Assembly (NCBI GenBank): GCA_030248195.1
Contig: JASAND010007463.1
Location: 1 to 64,000, forward strand
Source of the DNA: Trissonchulus latispiculum
Lineage: Eukaryota; Nematoda; Enoplea; Enoplida; Ironidae
Direction: 5' to 3'
DNA length: 64,000 nucleotides
In this document: one piece after another, positions 22,444 through 35,718 of the stretch
Position numbering within the stretch: the stretch's first letter is position 1
How the letters are laid out: the number at the start of each line of letters is the position of its first letter
Translations under genes and position numbers: made by a program
The notes under the pieces: generated by a model
What the model was told of the DNA's origin: nothing
The model's database searches: none
Seen by the model: the letters and a program-made list of their open reading frames with translations, nothing else

Positions 22444-25400
22444 CTAATATTGCATATTACTTAAGCTTTTACCTTCGTCATTACTGTAGCAATTTTGACA
22501 ATGCAATTTTCCATGCCTCACTCTCACATCAGTACCCTCAACCCCATTTCCTAAAGCAGACCCGCAGACGTGACAATTGAAGCAAGCCAGGTGATAAAAC
22601 AATGATAGGGATTCGATTATCATTGCCGCACCTCTGCCTGAAAATTAAGATTAAGCTATTATAGCATTAGAGCAGGGTAATGAACACAATAGGGATGAAG
22701 CCAAAATAAATTAAATGAGATCAGCTTGGGTTCGCAGTTAATTGATAAACTTATTTATCAAAAGGCTGTTCTGATGTAAATTATTAGTGCGCTCTAGGCA
22801 AAGCTGGGTAAAATTATATAAATCAACTTATACGTATATGTATCGTTCGAAATGTTCGCACCTTTCCGTCTGCCTGGTTCCATTAGTTGAAATTATTTAT
22901 ACGTAACCATACTCGCTGTGTCATACTCGTCAGATCTGAGACGTCGTTTTATGAGATTATGTAATATGTTATTGCTGGTGATTGGTTTAGTAAAACCAAG
23001 AGTACATAATAATTAAAGAGTGTGCCAAGCGCCACGGCTTAGTTATTAAGTTTGTACCTTAAAATTATTTATGTGCACGATAATGGCTAACCCGTTCACA
23101 AATTCGACCTCTCTTTTCAAAGACGTTCGCATGCAATGCTCCTGCGCTGGCACTGGCAAGGGACGCATTTTGGAAGAGTAACCGTTTTATCGAGCTTTAG
23201 GACGTAAGCATCGAGTGAAAATTTCCTCGAAAAGAGAAGTCCAATTTGTGAGGGGCCAGCCGTTTTCGCGCAGATCTTGTCACAAACGTAATAACTAAAT
23301 GCGTAGCAATTGTCACACTCTTGGTTATTGCGTTCCCTTGGCAGTTACAGGCAAACAAGCTTTAGCTGAAGCTTAAATAAAACATGATTAGCAAAGCTTA
23401 ATGTCAAATTTTACCTAGTTCTTTATCACAGTGAGAGCACTTCTGCTTTCCGCTGACTGAAACCACCGGTTCCTTTTCAGGGGATGACTGATTGAATTTT
23501 GGAGGAGAGGATACTGGGAGGGGAGGAGGCGGAGTATCACGTGATCCGTGACTTTCTCTTGGAGTCACATTTTCCTGACCGCCCCGCAGAACGTCAGTCT
23601 CCTTCTTGCGTTCAGACGCGAGTTGGTTCCTAATGCCAACATAACCTCTGGCTTCTTGCAGGAGCCAGTGCGGTTCCTTTTTATCTATTTTAGGCATCAA
23701 CTGAGAGTTCAGATGACGAGCTGCGGATCGCTTGGAGTAGGACTGGGACTGATACTGCGGTCTGATTTTGGGAGAACCTGCAGCATCACTGGAACGGGTT
23801 TCGTGCATAGAGACTGAGCTGGCCGAGCTACCGGTTCTGCTCAATTCCATCTGTTTTCGCTCAAAGTCCAGATACTGTAGAGCGGGATCTTTATGGGCTG
23901 CTCCAGCCAGCACGATCTCTGGAAGACTGCCCTTTCGTTCGTCGACAAACTTGGTCGGATTGTCTTCTGAGGTGCCTTCGGAGAAAGAGTTCCTGATACT
24001 ATCTTCTCGTTCATAGGGTTTGGCCGGCTGAGTAATTTCCGAATGTCCATTAACTGGAGCTTCCACGTACGGCTGACGAAGCCGGTCCGTTCGCAAAACT
24101 TCCCTCAATCGAGGTCGCGGATCCTCTTTTAGTTCAAGTTCATTCTCTTCAGAGTCCATTTGGGAGAGTAAGCTTAGCTCATAGTTGGACACCGGGCGTT
24201 CAAGACGAGGTCGAGGCGCCTCCTCCTTAGGTTTGGCCTCCTTTTTACGCATCAAGACTTCCACAGGTTCTCGATTGGGTTGTTCGTGAGACCAGAATTT
24301 CCCAATAGGGGAACCGGCGTAAGCCGGAAATCCACCATATGGACGAGGGCTGATGGCCTGCACCGAGGAAGGGGGCCTCGGGGAAGGAGAAGCCAGTCCA
24401 ACGATTGGACTTTGGCTGTCGGGACGAGAGGAGGACTGAGCGGAACTGCCAAGGCTGAAATCACTGGACGAATTCCGTGAATGGGCGATATAGGGCGGAG
24501 GATTAGACTTCGGAATTTCCGATTTCCGATCGGACTGGCTGATGGGATCCGGTTGTATGGACGCTGGACGCTCAGTTGGATAGACTGGTTTCCGTTCGCC
24601 AGGAATTGGCATCCGGGAGAAACAGATTCCGTCCGGTCGATTGGATTTCATCGAAATATCAACCGTCGCGGAAACGGTAGATGATTTCATTTCCAGCTGT
24701 GGACTGGCGACTGGCTGAAACAAGAGCAAAAAGTTGTGACTAAAAAATTTCTTTTCCTCGGCTCCAACCAGGGTTTTTTTTTGGTTTTCGGATTTGCGTC
24801 AACCTTGCGTCCCGCTAAATTTAAGTTGCGTCCCGTTAAGAAATTTTGCGTCCAGGCAGAAATCTTGTTTTAGCGTGTTTTTAGTGCAAAAATTGTTTTA
24901 TTTATAAAAATTTCTATAATTTCTTTAGTGCAAAGCTATTTAGACTATTCAGAAAGCTGATGCTGCTTAACGATAATGCACGATTACAGGATTACCTACG
25001 AAGAATATAGATGAGTCCAACATACACGACGGGGGGGTCTGGGGGCGGAGCCCCCCAGAAGTTGAAGAATTTTTTGAAATTACAGAATAATCTGTAATGG
25101 AAATGTTTAAAAAAATTTTATTTGGCGTCTGTTGCAGAACTTAGTAATTTTCGATATATATATGTATATATATATTATTGACACACATTATTCCGATATT
25201 TCAATGTTAGTTAAACTAATTAAAGTATTAAAAATTTATGAAATATTTAGAAATATCATTGAGAAGAAAGGTAGCAAACATTAAAACATACATTCGGTTT
25301 CGCAAACTTTGACAACTGGTGATCCTTGATAGCAGGATTATTGCAAATGAGCACTGGGGGGTCTGGGGGGCGGAGCCCCCCAGAAGTTGGAGATTTTTCG

Positions 25401-27798
25401 AAATTACGGATTAAATCCGTTGTGGAAATGTTTAAGGTGGTGATTCCCTTTGGGCACATATTGTTCTTTGGCGGCGTAAATCAAGATGAAATTTGATGAA
25501 ACTTTCCGAAATAAGTTCTTTTAGCATTCTAACACCCTCCGCACAATCCCGCTTCGAAAATTCGAGAATTCCGGTCAGAGTGGTTTTTCCAAATTTCTGA
25601 ACGATAAAACATGATAAACATTGTATTAACTTAGGTGACAGTGAATATGCAAATTAGATAGCTTTTGACCCGTGTATAACCATCAATTATTTTAAATTGC
25701 CATTTGTGTATTTTTTGCGAAAAACGTTTTTTAGAAGAACCAAAAAATTTGGATATTCTGCTTCTGCTACAGTTACAAATTTTGTTAATTTCGGGGTTTT
25801 ACTTGAGTACTAACCTTGATCCTGCCTGACCTGTTGAATGAGAACAATATAAATGTATATAAATGCACCTAGTAATCTCTATGTATTTATTGACGTGAAA
25901 TTCATGAGTTCGAAAAGATCTGATATATATGGATGCAGGTGGACAACAACTTAACAAATAACATTGAGTAACATTGAGACATGACCTTGCACCTTGGCAT
26001 TCCATGACAAAGTGGAAAACACCGGGGGTCTGGGGGCGGAGCCCCCAGGACCCGAAGAAATTTTTGGAAAAAACGGAAAAATTGGTACTGGAAACATTTA
26101 AAGTTTTTACTCTTACAAAAGTGAATTTTCTCCCGAAATAATGTTGCGTCTAGCTTGCGTCCCGCTAAAATTTCATTGCGTCCAGATAAGAAACTTTGCG
26201 TCCAGACGCACATCTGGACGCAAAAAAAAACCCTGGCTCCAACTGACGTTTTAGTTTCAAAATTGATCAAATTAAATATGAACATGCTTCACGTTCTACA
26301 CTGGTCAAGCCAAGAACTATATACATCATATCCAGGAAATACCAGAAACCAATTAATTATTTAAAAACTAAATAATTAATAATAGTAATAATTAGAAATA
26401 AAAAATTCTAATAATAATGATTTAAAAAATATTTGACTAACCTCTCGCGGCAACTCCGTTTCACAACTATCTATAGCAGAATTTGATAGCTCCGGCAGTA
26501 ATAAATCAGGTTCGACCAGTTGCCTTTCTTCCTGTTTCTTAGGTTGTTGAGGAATGGGAGCCTTTTCCTAAATTAAAATTAAAGCGTTGACAAAAAGAAA
26601 TTATAATGACACTGTCTGCAAATGCAATATCAGAGCATAAACATTGGAAATGAAGGTTCTGAGTTAAGGTATTCGAAACTATGTATTCACTCACAGTAAT
26701 GGGTAGTAAACAAGAATTGAATAGACTGTTTCGCTCTCCCTCGGAAATAGCATACAAAAGCGGGTCAAAAGGGACTGGTTTTTAGAGGAAGCTGTAAACT
26801 AGAATAGTTGACAATTCAATGCATTAATCCTAACGATAGGAAGAACAGGTCTGTGGGCAAGTTTGAGGTAACTGAAAGCCCACAAATCAAAGTTAAATTT
26901 AAAAGCTTCAATTTCGCACTGCCTATATACCTAAAACTAAAATTCTGCAATAAAAGAATAAGAATGATCATTTTTGTTTCTGCTTCATTTACTAAAAACT
27001 AATTCTGATGAAAAGCTTAAATATATACCTCAATCTCCGCTTCAGCGTTAGTCAGAAGATTTGAGTCAATGGGAGGTGGTTTGGAGAGGGGTGGATCTGG
27101 TGCTCGGATCGGTACTTTGACCATTGTTTTGACAGGGGACTGCAAAACGCTACTGGTCTTTGTAGTTCCGATGAAAGGGAAGTTTCTGGTTGGAGGCGGA
27201 GAGATCACAGGTTTGCTGGTCTCCGCAGTCTGATGTCGGTCACCAAACTTCTCCATTACTCGCTGATTCTCCTTTTTCCAGTAACTGTCCACACTGCTCT
27301 CCGTAACATCTAAAAAGTTGACTTATACTCTTTAGCCTCATCATTAAACCGAATCTTCTGGGACGGTGATACTCTATTTGGATGTAATACTAATTTAAAT
27401 AAATCTAACTATTTCACCAGTTCTAAACCCCTATTTGGGTAACGTTTAGTTTTAATTAAAGGCGACAGCGATTTATCTATGAATGACCTGGGGAAGGGTC
27501 TGGCGTCAGTTTAAGTCAAAATAAAATACACTACAAAAATAGCAATATTCTCCATGACTTTTTTATTCACATTACCTCCGTTAACTTCTGGAGGTGAGCT
27601 TTTAGCGCGAAGGTAGGAAGGAGTTCGCTCAATTTCTGGAACAAAATCGGTAATTTTCCCTGGCGTTGGCTTGTTGTGAACGGAGAGTACACGATAACCG
27701 CTGGAAGGCGGCTGCACATTACGAGATCGTTCAGCTGGCGGGGGGGGGGGGGGGGGGGGGGCGCGGCGGTTGGAATCGAGAAATGTGGCTGACCAAGC
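22444..27798 (-). CDS. LMO7/LIMCH1/smallish-type LIM domain protein (C-terminal part)
   Basis: Five exons on the minus strand with agreeing phases: about 27798-27576, 27309-27029, 26567-26442, 24714-23415, and 22637 to 22473 or 22444. The 1300-bp exon is Ser/Pro/Arg-rich and disordered-looking, with EPHWLLQEA and a polyproline tract, and ends CSHCDKELG. The last exon continues GRGAAMIIESLSLFYHLACF and completes a LIM domain: C-x2-C, H-x2-C-x2-C-x2-C, C-x2-C (CQNC). GAAMIIESL is diagnostic of LMO7, LIMCH1 and Drosophila smallish, which act at actin-linked cell junctions. The protein ends either by reading through to TAG at 22444 or at the GTAAAA donor (22472) into an unseen final exon. Arthropod relatives extend a few residues past NDEG. 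The N-terminal exons, including any CH domain, lie outside what I can recognise. The upstream exon carries a 22-base C run that breaks the frame. Confidence 0.85.
22997..23340. mobile_element. Diverged CAAGAG-family MITE in an LMO7-like intron
   Basis: Starts CAAGAGTACATAATAAT and ends with a degraded TTATTGCGTTCCCTTG. Internal landmarks of the family (AGAGTGTG, the inverted TGTCACACTCTT, TCAAAGA) are kept. Flanking target duplications are no longer recognisable, so this is an older copy than those at 8.3 and 34.5 kb. It lies between the LIM exon and the large exon. Confidence 0.65.
24769..26235. mobile_element. hAT-like non-autonomous transposon in an LMO7-like intron
   Basis: Ends CAGGGTTTTTTTTT and the reverse complement AAAAAAAAACCCTG. 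It is flanked by an exact 8-bp duplication GCTCCAAC (24761-24768 and 26236-26243). CAGGG ends plus an 8-bp duplication are the hAT signature. Subterminal TTGCGTC(C/T)(A/C)G motifs repeat at both ends. Inside are three copies of a G-rich palindromic motif resembling GGGGTCTGGGGGCGGAGCCC (near 25028, 25357, 26022) and a fragment of the TTAA-family end at about 25432. No transposase frame is visible. It is contained between exons 26567-26442 and 24714-23415. Confidence 0.85.
27740..27761. repeat. 22-base G homopolymer within a coding exon
   Basis: On the minus strand this is a C run encoding polyproline in the upstream LMO7-like exon. The frame before it (HFSIPTAA) and the frame after it (AERSRNVQPPSSGYRVLSV) differ by one base. 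A run of 20 or 23 would join them. Confidence 0.8.
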
Positions 27799-27899
27799 CT
27801 CAGCAAAAAATTTCCCAGATTTTTAATCTGCAAAAAATCTGGAAAATTAAATTACTTCGGAAAATGCACTTCAAAATAATTTTCAGAAACTAAAGTTAG

Positions 27900-30800
27900 G
27901 TTCAGCTGAATATGCAATAGGAAGAGAAAATGTTAAGCCCCATTTCAATATAAAAATGGCTTCTTAGCTCAAGGAATGAATGAGTAATAAAGGTTCAAAG
28001 TTGATGTCTCCAAAAGGAATCACCACCTTAAGGTGGTAGTACAACTACCGGGCTTTTCTACGTAATTTTTCCATGGATGAAGCAACCTTGACAAAACATT
28101 AGGTAAAGCAAGACTGGTTGGCAAACTATCTTTGCGCAAAATCTTGGTGTCAGAGAGTTCATAATTGGCTAGCTACCATCCTGGCTTTGCGCACGCGCAA
28201 ACAATCAAAATTTTATTTAAGCTTTATGTGTTAAATTTTACTCTACCACGTAAAAGAGCGCAAAAAGAGCTTCAAAATGATGTGCATATCTCTTCTGTAC
28301 ATGGTATCTATCAAAAGTTACAACCAATTGAATTGAAGCTGATTTACATTAACCGTTTACACAATCAATGAAAAGCGCAAGAACAATTCATCCTAAAATT
28401 CAATATATTGGGTTTTAGCAGACTGTCGTTGTATTATTATGTGTATTATTTAACAGAAAACACTTTGCAGCTGCTTGAAAGCATTGCAAATTCCCAAAAC
28501 CAAAGCAAACAATGAAAAGTTCCGAATTTTTTGTTTTTGATTTTCTCGTCACTGCTTCAACCAAACTTTATCACATTTTCCAGATATGCTTTATATCTGC
28601 ATACGCTCAGGCCGTTTTCTTTGTTTTTGAAAAAGCGCAGTATTAAGCAAGATATCGAATTGACGATACTTCAATATGAGCTAAACAATTGAAAATGCAC
28701 TTTTACGAAAAACTAAAAAAACTGCCTGAGCGTATAAATTAATAAAGCTTTTATGGAAAATTTCAAACAAATTCATAAAGGAATGAAGGAGATATTTAAA
28801 TTCAAAATATTCAGATATTTTTTCCAGCGTCAACTGCTTTATGATTTAAGCAAAGCTACTAACAATGGACGTGTTAGCAAATTCTTACAAAATAATTATC
28901 AAAAATTAGCCAATCTCAAAGTCATTCAAACTTTTTTCAAATGCAGTATTTGATGTAGGATAAACAATATCATTCTAAAAATCAAAAAATTAAAAATTTA
29001 AGCTAAATTTATTCTCAAGTTTTTATTCTAACATTTTGCACATTTTGCTTAAGGTGGTGATTTCTTTTGGGCACATATTGTTATTTGGCGGCGTATTAAT
29101 CAAGATGAAATTTGATGAAACTTTCCAAAATAAGTTCTTTTAGCATTCTAACACCCTCCGCGCGATCTCGCTTCAAAAATTCGACGTCTCCGTCAATTTT
29201 TCAATTTGACTCATTTTCAATTTCAGTCAATTTTTGACAGTTAGGCAGTTGCTGTACAGCTATGATTATATTCATTCGAAAGATCTTGTTGAGCTCTACA
29301 GCTTGAAGTCTACAGTCTAGAGCTTTTTGAAGTACCTTTCTAGCTTTTCGCTATCGTGAGATATAGTGGATTTTCCTATTTTGGCGTTGAAAACTTGTCA
29401 TTTTTGCAGAAGTCAAATAATGCGCCATTTCTTGAGCTACGTAAGCCGTAAAATTAAACTACGGGTTTCAATTTGGAGGTCTCGTCGAGACCAATTATCT
29501 GTGACATTATAATCTTCTAACTGCTACCCCGTATTAAGCTGATATCATAGAAAATGTAGTTTTTAAAGATTTCCCTTAATTTCAATAGGATTCTGGGTAA
29601 CTTCGTTAATCAACTTTCAAATTTTGAAAAATTACTATTACTACGTCAAAGCAGACGCCTAAGCGGTTTCGAAAATGAAAACGAAAAATCTTTGTACTAA
29701 GCGAGCTGTAGCTTGTCAAAGTTGCAAAAGGGCCAAGACCAAAGAATTTGAAAATCGAAAACTGCTAATAAAAAATAAAAAACTTCAAAACCTTAACGAA
29801 TTTTCTTCGTTCTTGCGTCATTCTGCGTATTTTCAGATGACAAAATTCTTCTGAAAGAAACAAATTTTTACCATGCATATTCCGGAGAAAACCAAGGATA
29901 AACCGATACTTTGAAATCTTTTAAATTTTTCAAAATTTTAGATTTTATAAAAATTTTCCTCTCTTGATGACGCTTCAGAAAATAAGATGATATTTACGTT
30001 TGCAGACGCACGTTGGCCCGCGTCAACGCGCGTACACCTGCGGTGGCGACTATGAAGGCACCTTAAGGTGGCGCTTACATTGTCGGGGTTATAGGTGCAA
30101 ACTTTGGACAGATTGTTCAATTGCAAAGAAAAGCTCAGTGAAGATACTTTGGTTTGCGGTCTATGTGCCGACAAAATTTCGGCGGCTGAGACCCCGTAAT
30201 TAGATAGCTACCAGCATGGCTTAAAAATTGAAAATTTATTTAAGCTTTCTATAACATACCTACTTAAACCACGTCAAAGAGTATAAAGAGAGCTTTACAA
30301 CGATGTTCATATATCTTCTGTACGTGGTTTCTATCAAAAGTTACATGCGGTTGAATAAATGGCAAATTTACGTTGACCATTCTCATCGGGTATAACAAAC
30401 TGAAAACTAATCGTTCTAAAAGAAGTTTTACAAGGTGTTTAATGATGCTTTTGTGTTAAATTTGTTTATTATTTTATGAAATACATTACGCAACTTATTA
30501 AAATCATAATATATGCGTAAAACAGAAGCGAGTAGTGAGAAATTTTCCAAATTAATTTTCTCCTAAATGATTCCAACAAAGTTGCTCAAAATTTGCATGC
30601 ACGTCTACTTGGGAGGTGCGCAGGGGCAGTGTTTTTAGTTTTTGTTTAAGTCGTACATTCCGTCAGATATTTACTTCCAAACTTTTTGAACATGAATAGA
30701 ATTCTCAAAATTGCATAAATCAAGAAACTGAAAAAATGGTCTCTGCATTAGGTTTATTTATACATTTGTGCAAAATTTGAGATAATTTCAATCAGCCGTT

Positions 30801-31779
30801 AATGAATAGCACCGTTTTGAGAATCTCAACTTATCTCTGTTGTGTAAGTCGCAAGCCAAGCACTGGAATCATCAAATTCTGCATATTGCTAGTATTTAAC
30901 ACCAGCTATAATTACCGAAAGTTTGACAGAGATTGGTTGAGAAATGAATGCAGGAGAACCGTTCCCGGTAATGAATGCAAGCGCCCCCTTAAGAGTGTCA
31001 CAGTTGGCATTCTCCATGTTATCAGCTTGCGATCCACCCCACCCCCCGCCGGCAACTGCGCACCTAGTGGATCCTCCTCCTCAAATCAGTACCCAGTGCG
31101 CAAATGCGTATGTTCACGCGTTTCTACAAAAAGCCTTCTATCGGGACCCCCCGCAAATGTGACCTATCATTTGAGATTGCTAAATGATAGGTCATATTTG
31201 CGGGCAGGGGGCGTTAGCATGCAGGGCATGGCTCGCAAGCTAATAACATAGAGAGTGCTAGCTGTCACACTCTTATGTATTATGTACTCTTGCAAACACC
31301 CAACACTCAAACAAACGTACACCTTATTAATATAAAAATTAATTTCACAACCATAGCAGGTAAACACAATATGCATAAATAGTCATAAATTCGTGTAAGT
31401 GGCAGCAGCACCTGACGACTGTCTTGTGTACTGTTCTTTCGGCTGAGGTTCTAAACATTCGCTTAATGAGCCGACAACCGCTAAACAGCGTCCTAAACAA
31501 AAAAGCAAAACACAAGAAGTAGCTAGTTAGAGATAGAAATTACTTAAAACTTCAAAGAAATGCTAGTAGGTGGTTTAGTCGAGCAAACAAAGAAAATCGT
31601 AGGCTCGTCAACGAATATCTATGCGGAAAATGCCAACCCGCGCAACTGTGCCGCAGAGGAGGAAAGTGGGTTCTGTCTGAGAGATTTTGATGAAACTACG
31701 AAGATTGAGACCCTCCACTTCAAAAGAAGGATTAGCTGAATCAAAAGACCTTAAAACACCGCGAACTGAGTTCCCTTAA
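27900..31779. other. Repeat-derived intergenic or long-intron DNA
   Basis: Fragments of the TTAA-family element (ends GGTGGTGATTCC) occur near 28031, 29050-29200 and 30060, mixed with AT-rich filler. Two open frames (28165-28371 and 28753-28953) show no domain. No host exon recognised; it may be the upstream intron of the LMO7-like gene. Confidence 0.45.
30991..31292. mobile_element. Left-degraded CAAGAG-family MITE
   Basis: The right end TGTATTATGTACTCTTG and the internal AGAGTGTCACAG/CTGTCACACTCTT inverted repeat mark this family. The left outermost ~15 bases are not recognisable. A C-rich/G-rich shoulder pair is present, as in other copies. Confidence 0.6.
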
Positions 31780-32650
31780 GGTGGCGATTCACTTTGGGCA
31801 CATATTGTTGATTCACGGTTCAAACCAAGATGAAATTGGATGAAACTTTCCGAAATAAGTTCTTTTAGCGTTATAACACCCTCCGCGCAATCCCGATTCA
31901 ATAATTCGAGATTTCCGGTCAAAGTGGTTTTTCCCAACTTCTGACCGTTTGGCAGCTGCTATACAGTTACGACTATATTCGTTCGAAAGATCTCATTGAG
32001 CTTCACATGTTTGCTTTTTAAAGTAAGTTTCTAGCTTTTCTCCACCGTGAGATATAGCCGATTTTCGTGTTTTGGCGTCGAAAACTTGTCATTTTGCAGA
32101 AATCAAATAATCCAGCATTTCTTGAACTACGCAAGCCGTAAAATCAAACTAAGCGCGTCGATCTGAAGGTCTCATAGGGACAAATTAACCCACGCATGAT
32201 CGTCTTCCAACTGCTATCCTGTAGGCTGCTATCATAAAAATGTAGTTTTTGCAGAAACACGACCAATTTTTTCCAAAGATTGTGGAGCATTCAACGTGCA
32301 AGCTGGAGGGCCGCTACTGAACAAATGTGTTCTGCACAAATATACCCAGGGACGATTTTTTAGTTGCCGCGATTGCTGCTTTCTAGCCAAAGTAATCGCT
32401 TGACAAATTTGTAAAAAGTAGGCAAAATACAGGGCACGCACACATTTCAGCTTATTTCTCTATAACGAAGAGCGCTTTCACAATAAATAAAAAATCGTCC
32501 CCAGCTATTTGATGGAGGTATAACCGATATAACCGATGTCTCGCGAAAAAAATTACTTGAGTCTGCAAAAATTCTGGAAAATTATACTTCTTCTAAAATG
32601 TGTTACAAATATTTTATAAAAGCAACATTGGTTTCATGGTATGCATTAAG
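31780..32650. mobile_element. TTAA-family fold-back element copy, B-end
   Basis: Follows TTAA (31776-31779) and starts GGTGGCGATTCACTTTGGGC. It continues through sequence nearly identical to 39050-39900 and, inverted, to 38220-39000. It includes the shared GACGATTTTTTAGTTGCC and TGTTCTGCACAAATATACC region. The distal end is degraded near 32650. It belongs to a family whose ends read GGTGGTGATTCC and whose insertion site is TTAA. Confidence 0.6.
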
Positions 32651-34472
32651 GTGGTGGTATCGTTTACCGCACTGGTGCAGACTGAAAAATTTGTAGTGGT
32701 AACCTATAGATTTGACGTATTTAAAGCATTAAATGACCAAAAACTTGCATATTCTCAAAAAATGTAGCTTTCATTGTTAGGCGGTAACTCACAAAGTAAA
32801 AAAAATAATATGAAATTTTGAACAAGGATTGCTTTCGATTAAATTACGTTAGAGAGCTGAAATTTCGCAAGCGAGGACAGGAATATTTTGCCGAGGGTCA
32901 TTTTTCAGCATCTTAGTTATTGTTTAGCATGTCGAAAGATAACTTCTAAAAACGCACATTGATGCCATTTTCAAAATTCAACAAGCGATATCTCAACTGT
33001 TCTAGACTCAAACAGAAAACTAGGAAAATGAACCTGCAATAAGTTTTGGTCAATTCGTACGCCAAATTTAAAATCACAATAATACTCGAAGTATGAGAAA
33101 ACCTTGTTTAAGGCGGTGGTATCCTTTTCTGCAGTGCTTTTGTGGTGATTTTTTGAAACGCTATAACTTTCGCAATTTTGGGAGTTGCAAAGAGCTTTAT
33201 ACATCGTTTTAAAGCTTATTATCTGTACATTCACAAGCGCTTACAGAACTGGCAAAATGAGCAAAAAAATAGCAGAAATTTTCTGACAAGCTGACATCAA
33301 ACAGGATGAATATAGACCAAAAGTTTTTGAACATCGATTTCTCAAAACTGAAGAATCGGCCAAAAGTTCTTTTTGTGCCACGATATGAAGGACATATGGG
33401 CCGACATTTTTTTGGATTTGGCTCAGCATTTCTTAACGGTCGAGAAAACGGCCAAATGCACAGTAACACGAAATTTCGCAACTTCGGATTGAATTTTTTT
33501 GCTACTCAATATGTTTTAACCCAAACCAAGAAAAGCGTCCCTCCGCAGAAGTATGAATTTCGATTCTGCCGAAAATCTCCGGAATCCGTCGAGTAGTTTT
33601 TGAGAAATCGATGTTTGAAACAAAATAATCGCAGTTTTGCCAAAATGGTTTTTCGGCCAAATCTCTAGCTGAAAGCAATAGTCCGGCTAATAGGCATTCA
33701 TAAAATGTGCATTTGGACGATGTATCGATTGAGTATAACTAAGCCAATTTTGTCGTTAAAATGTGGCAGTAATTTTGAAAAAACTGAATTCTTCGAAAAT
33801 GGCCATTTTTTGACCCAAAAAACAGTTTTTTGCTTATTCTGACTTAACCACTGGAGATAGCTCAAAGGTTGTAAGAGCAAAAATGTTCATTTTCGAGTCC
33901 TCTTTCCAGCCATACATACCAATCCCGTGTTTTGTTTACCTACTGGGAGCTTAAGGCCAAAAACCAAAACTTTCATATCTTTTGGCCTAAGAATACGGGA
34001 CTGGTCCTAAAATGTTAACGAGCACGGAAATAGGTTATTTCGTAAGTTTTTGCCCTTTGCGTAGAGGATTAAAGCCGTAGGAGTCAAAAATGCCCGGAAG
34101 GAAACCAGCACCTTTAAAAGCATAAATTTCCTTCATTATTTAACGATCAACGTAATTGGCACTTGGCTAAGTGCTGGCTTGCCATTTCAAAGGCGCAGCA
34201 GTGACGAAAAAGAATTGATGATTTTGTTATCGTAAAATAGTGAAATAAACTGGTTGGGGGGGAAGAAAACGGATGGGACGGAGATATTTGTTTCCATATA
34301 TGTTTACAGACGCTTTGGAAATTGCGGTTGTTATTTCATTTGTACTCCCCCTTTTCGTAATTTTACTCCCCCCGGCACTGTTCACGCCTAGAATATGTCA
34401 GAATATTACTATTATGGGTTACTTTAAGCTGTCAGATATCCACAGTCATTAAATGCATAAATGCATAAATAA
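32651..34472. other. Dispersed-repeat DNA, no gene
   Basis: Contains degenerate AAGGTGGTGGTATC-type ends (near 32647 and 33109). A segment near 33716-33810 (GATGTATCGATTGAGTA, GGCAGTAATTTTGAAAAAAC) recurs, diverged, near 51845-51930. Overlapping open frames on both strands at 33209-33596 are low-complexity and not convincing. Confidence 0.45.
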
Positions 34473-34479
34473 GTAACAT

Positions 34480-34829
34480 CAAGAGTACATAATAACTAAG
34501 AGTGTGACAAGCGTCAAGCTCTTAGTTATTAGGCTTGTGGACATGATCTGCACGATAACGGCTGACCCCCTCCCCCACAAATTAGACCCATCACTTCAAA
34601 GAAATTCGCATGCTATGACTACGTTCTAAAGCTCGAAAACACTACTACTCAGTTGGTTCAATGTGCGACTGTTGCGAGCTTCAGCACACAAGCATAGCGT
34701 GCGAACAATTTCTTTGAAGTGATGGGTCTAATTTATGGGGGGGTCAGCCGTTATCGTGCATATCATGTCCACAAGCCTAGTAACTAAGAGCTTGACGCTT
34801 GTCACACTCTTAGTTATTATGTACTCTTG
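34480..34829. mobile_element. CAAGAG-family MITE, first of an adjacent pair
   Basis: 350 bp, ends CAAGAGTACATAATAAC and GTTATTATGTACTCTTG. Left flank GTAACAT (34473-34479) and right flank GTGACAT (34830-34836) form a 7-bp duplication with one mismatch. The interior is a near-complete inverted repeat with a C run on one side and a G run on the other. Confidence 0.9.
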
Positions 34830-34836
34830 GTGACAT

Positions 34837-35183
34837 CAAGAGTACATAATACATAAGAGTGTGACAGCAGGCAAGCTCTCTGTTATCAGCTGTAGGCACA
34901 TGCTATGTTCGCTAACGGCTGACCCCCCCCACAAACGTGTATGTGCTCTTCAAAGAAATTCGCACGCTATCTTTGCGTGTTAAAGCTCGCAACAGACGCA
35001 CATTGAACCAACTGAGTAGTTGTGTTTACGAGCTTCAGCATGCAAGCGTAGCGGCCAAATTTCTTTGAAGAGCACATTACACATTTGTGGGGGGGGGTCA
35101 GCCGTTAGCGAACATAGCATGCACCTACAGCTGATAACAGAGAGCTTGCCTGCTGTCATACTCTTATATATTATGTACTCTTG
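34837..35183. mobile_element. CAAGAG-family MITE, second of an adjacent pair
   Basis: 347 bp, ends CAAGAGTACATAATACA and TATATTATGTACTCTTG, flanked by exact 7-bp GTGACAT duplications (34830-34836 and 35184-35190). The shared middle GTGACAT shows one copy inserted at the flank of the other. Closely related to the copy ending at 9065. Confidence 0.9.
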
Positions 35184-35718
35184 GTGACATTAAAAGAAAC
35201 AAATGGCAATTTCTGTTAAATTTAGATTTTTCGTAGCAGTAGATATATTTGCACGCTGTCCGCTCACTGAAAGTAGTCTGGTTCGAGCTTAAAATACAAA
35301 ATCTTTAAAATTTTTTATTTTTTGCTGTTTCTAGTCTGGGTTGCGTCTACTTATATTAATAATGGATAAAAAATTTAGAAAACCACTTAAAATTGAAAAA
35401 CTCAGCATAACCATTTTTCGTCAAATATGGAATTTTGGTCAAAATAAAAATTTTGTTCATACATGATTAAAAGTTTTATCAGTATAATTGGGAACAGTAG
35501 TAAGGTTGTTAGGCGAAATTTTCGGTCATTGGGATCATTTGCTGTAAAGCACGGTAAACGGTAAACGTATCAAAATACGGTAAACGAATCGATACCAGCA
35601 CCTTAAAAAGAGAAAATGTCAAGCTGCATTTTGATATAAAAACGGCTTCTTAACTCCAAGTAATGAAGGAGTAATAATGGTGCAAACTTTATGTGACCAA
35701 AGGGAATCACCACCTTAA

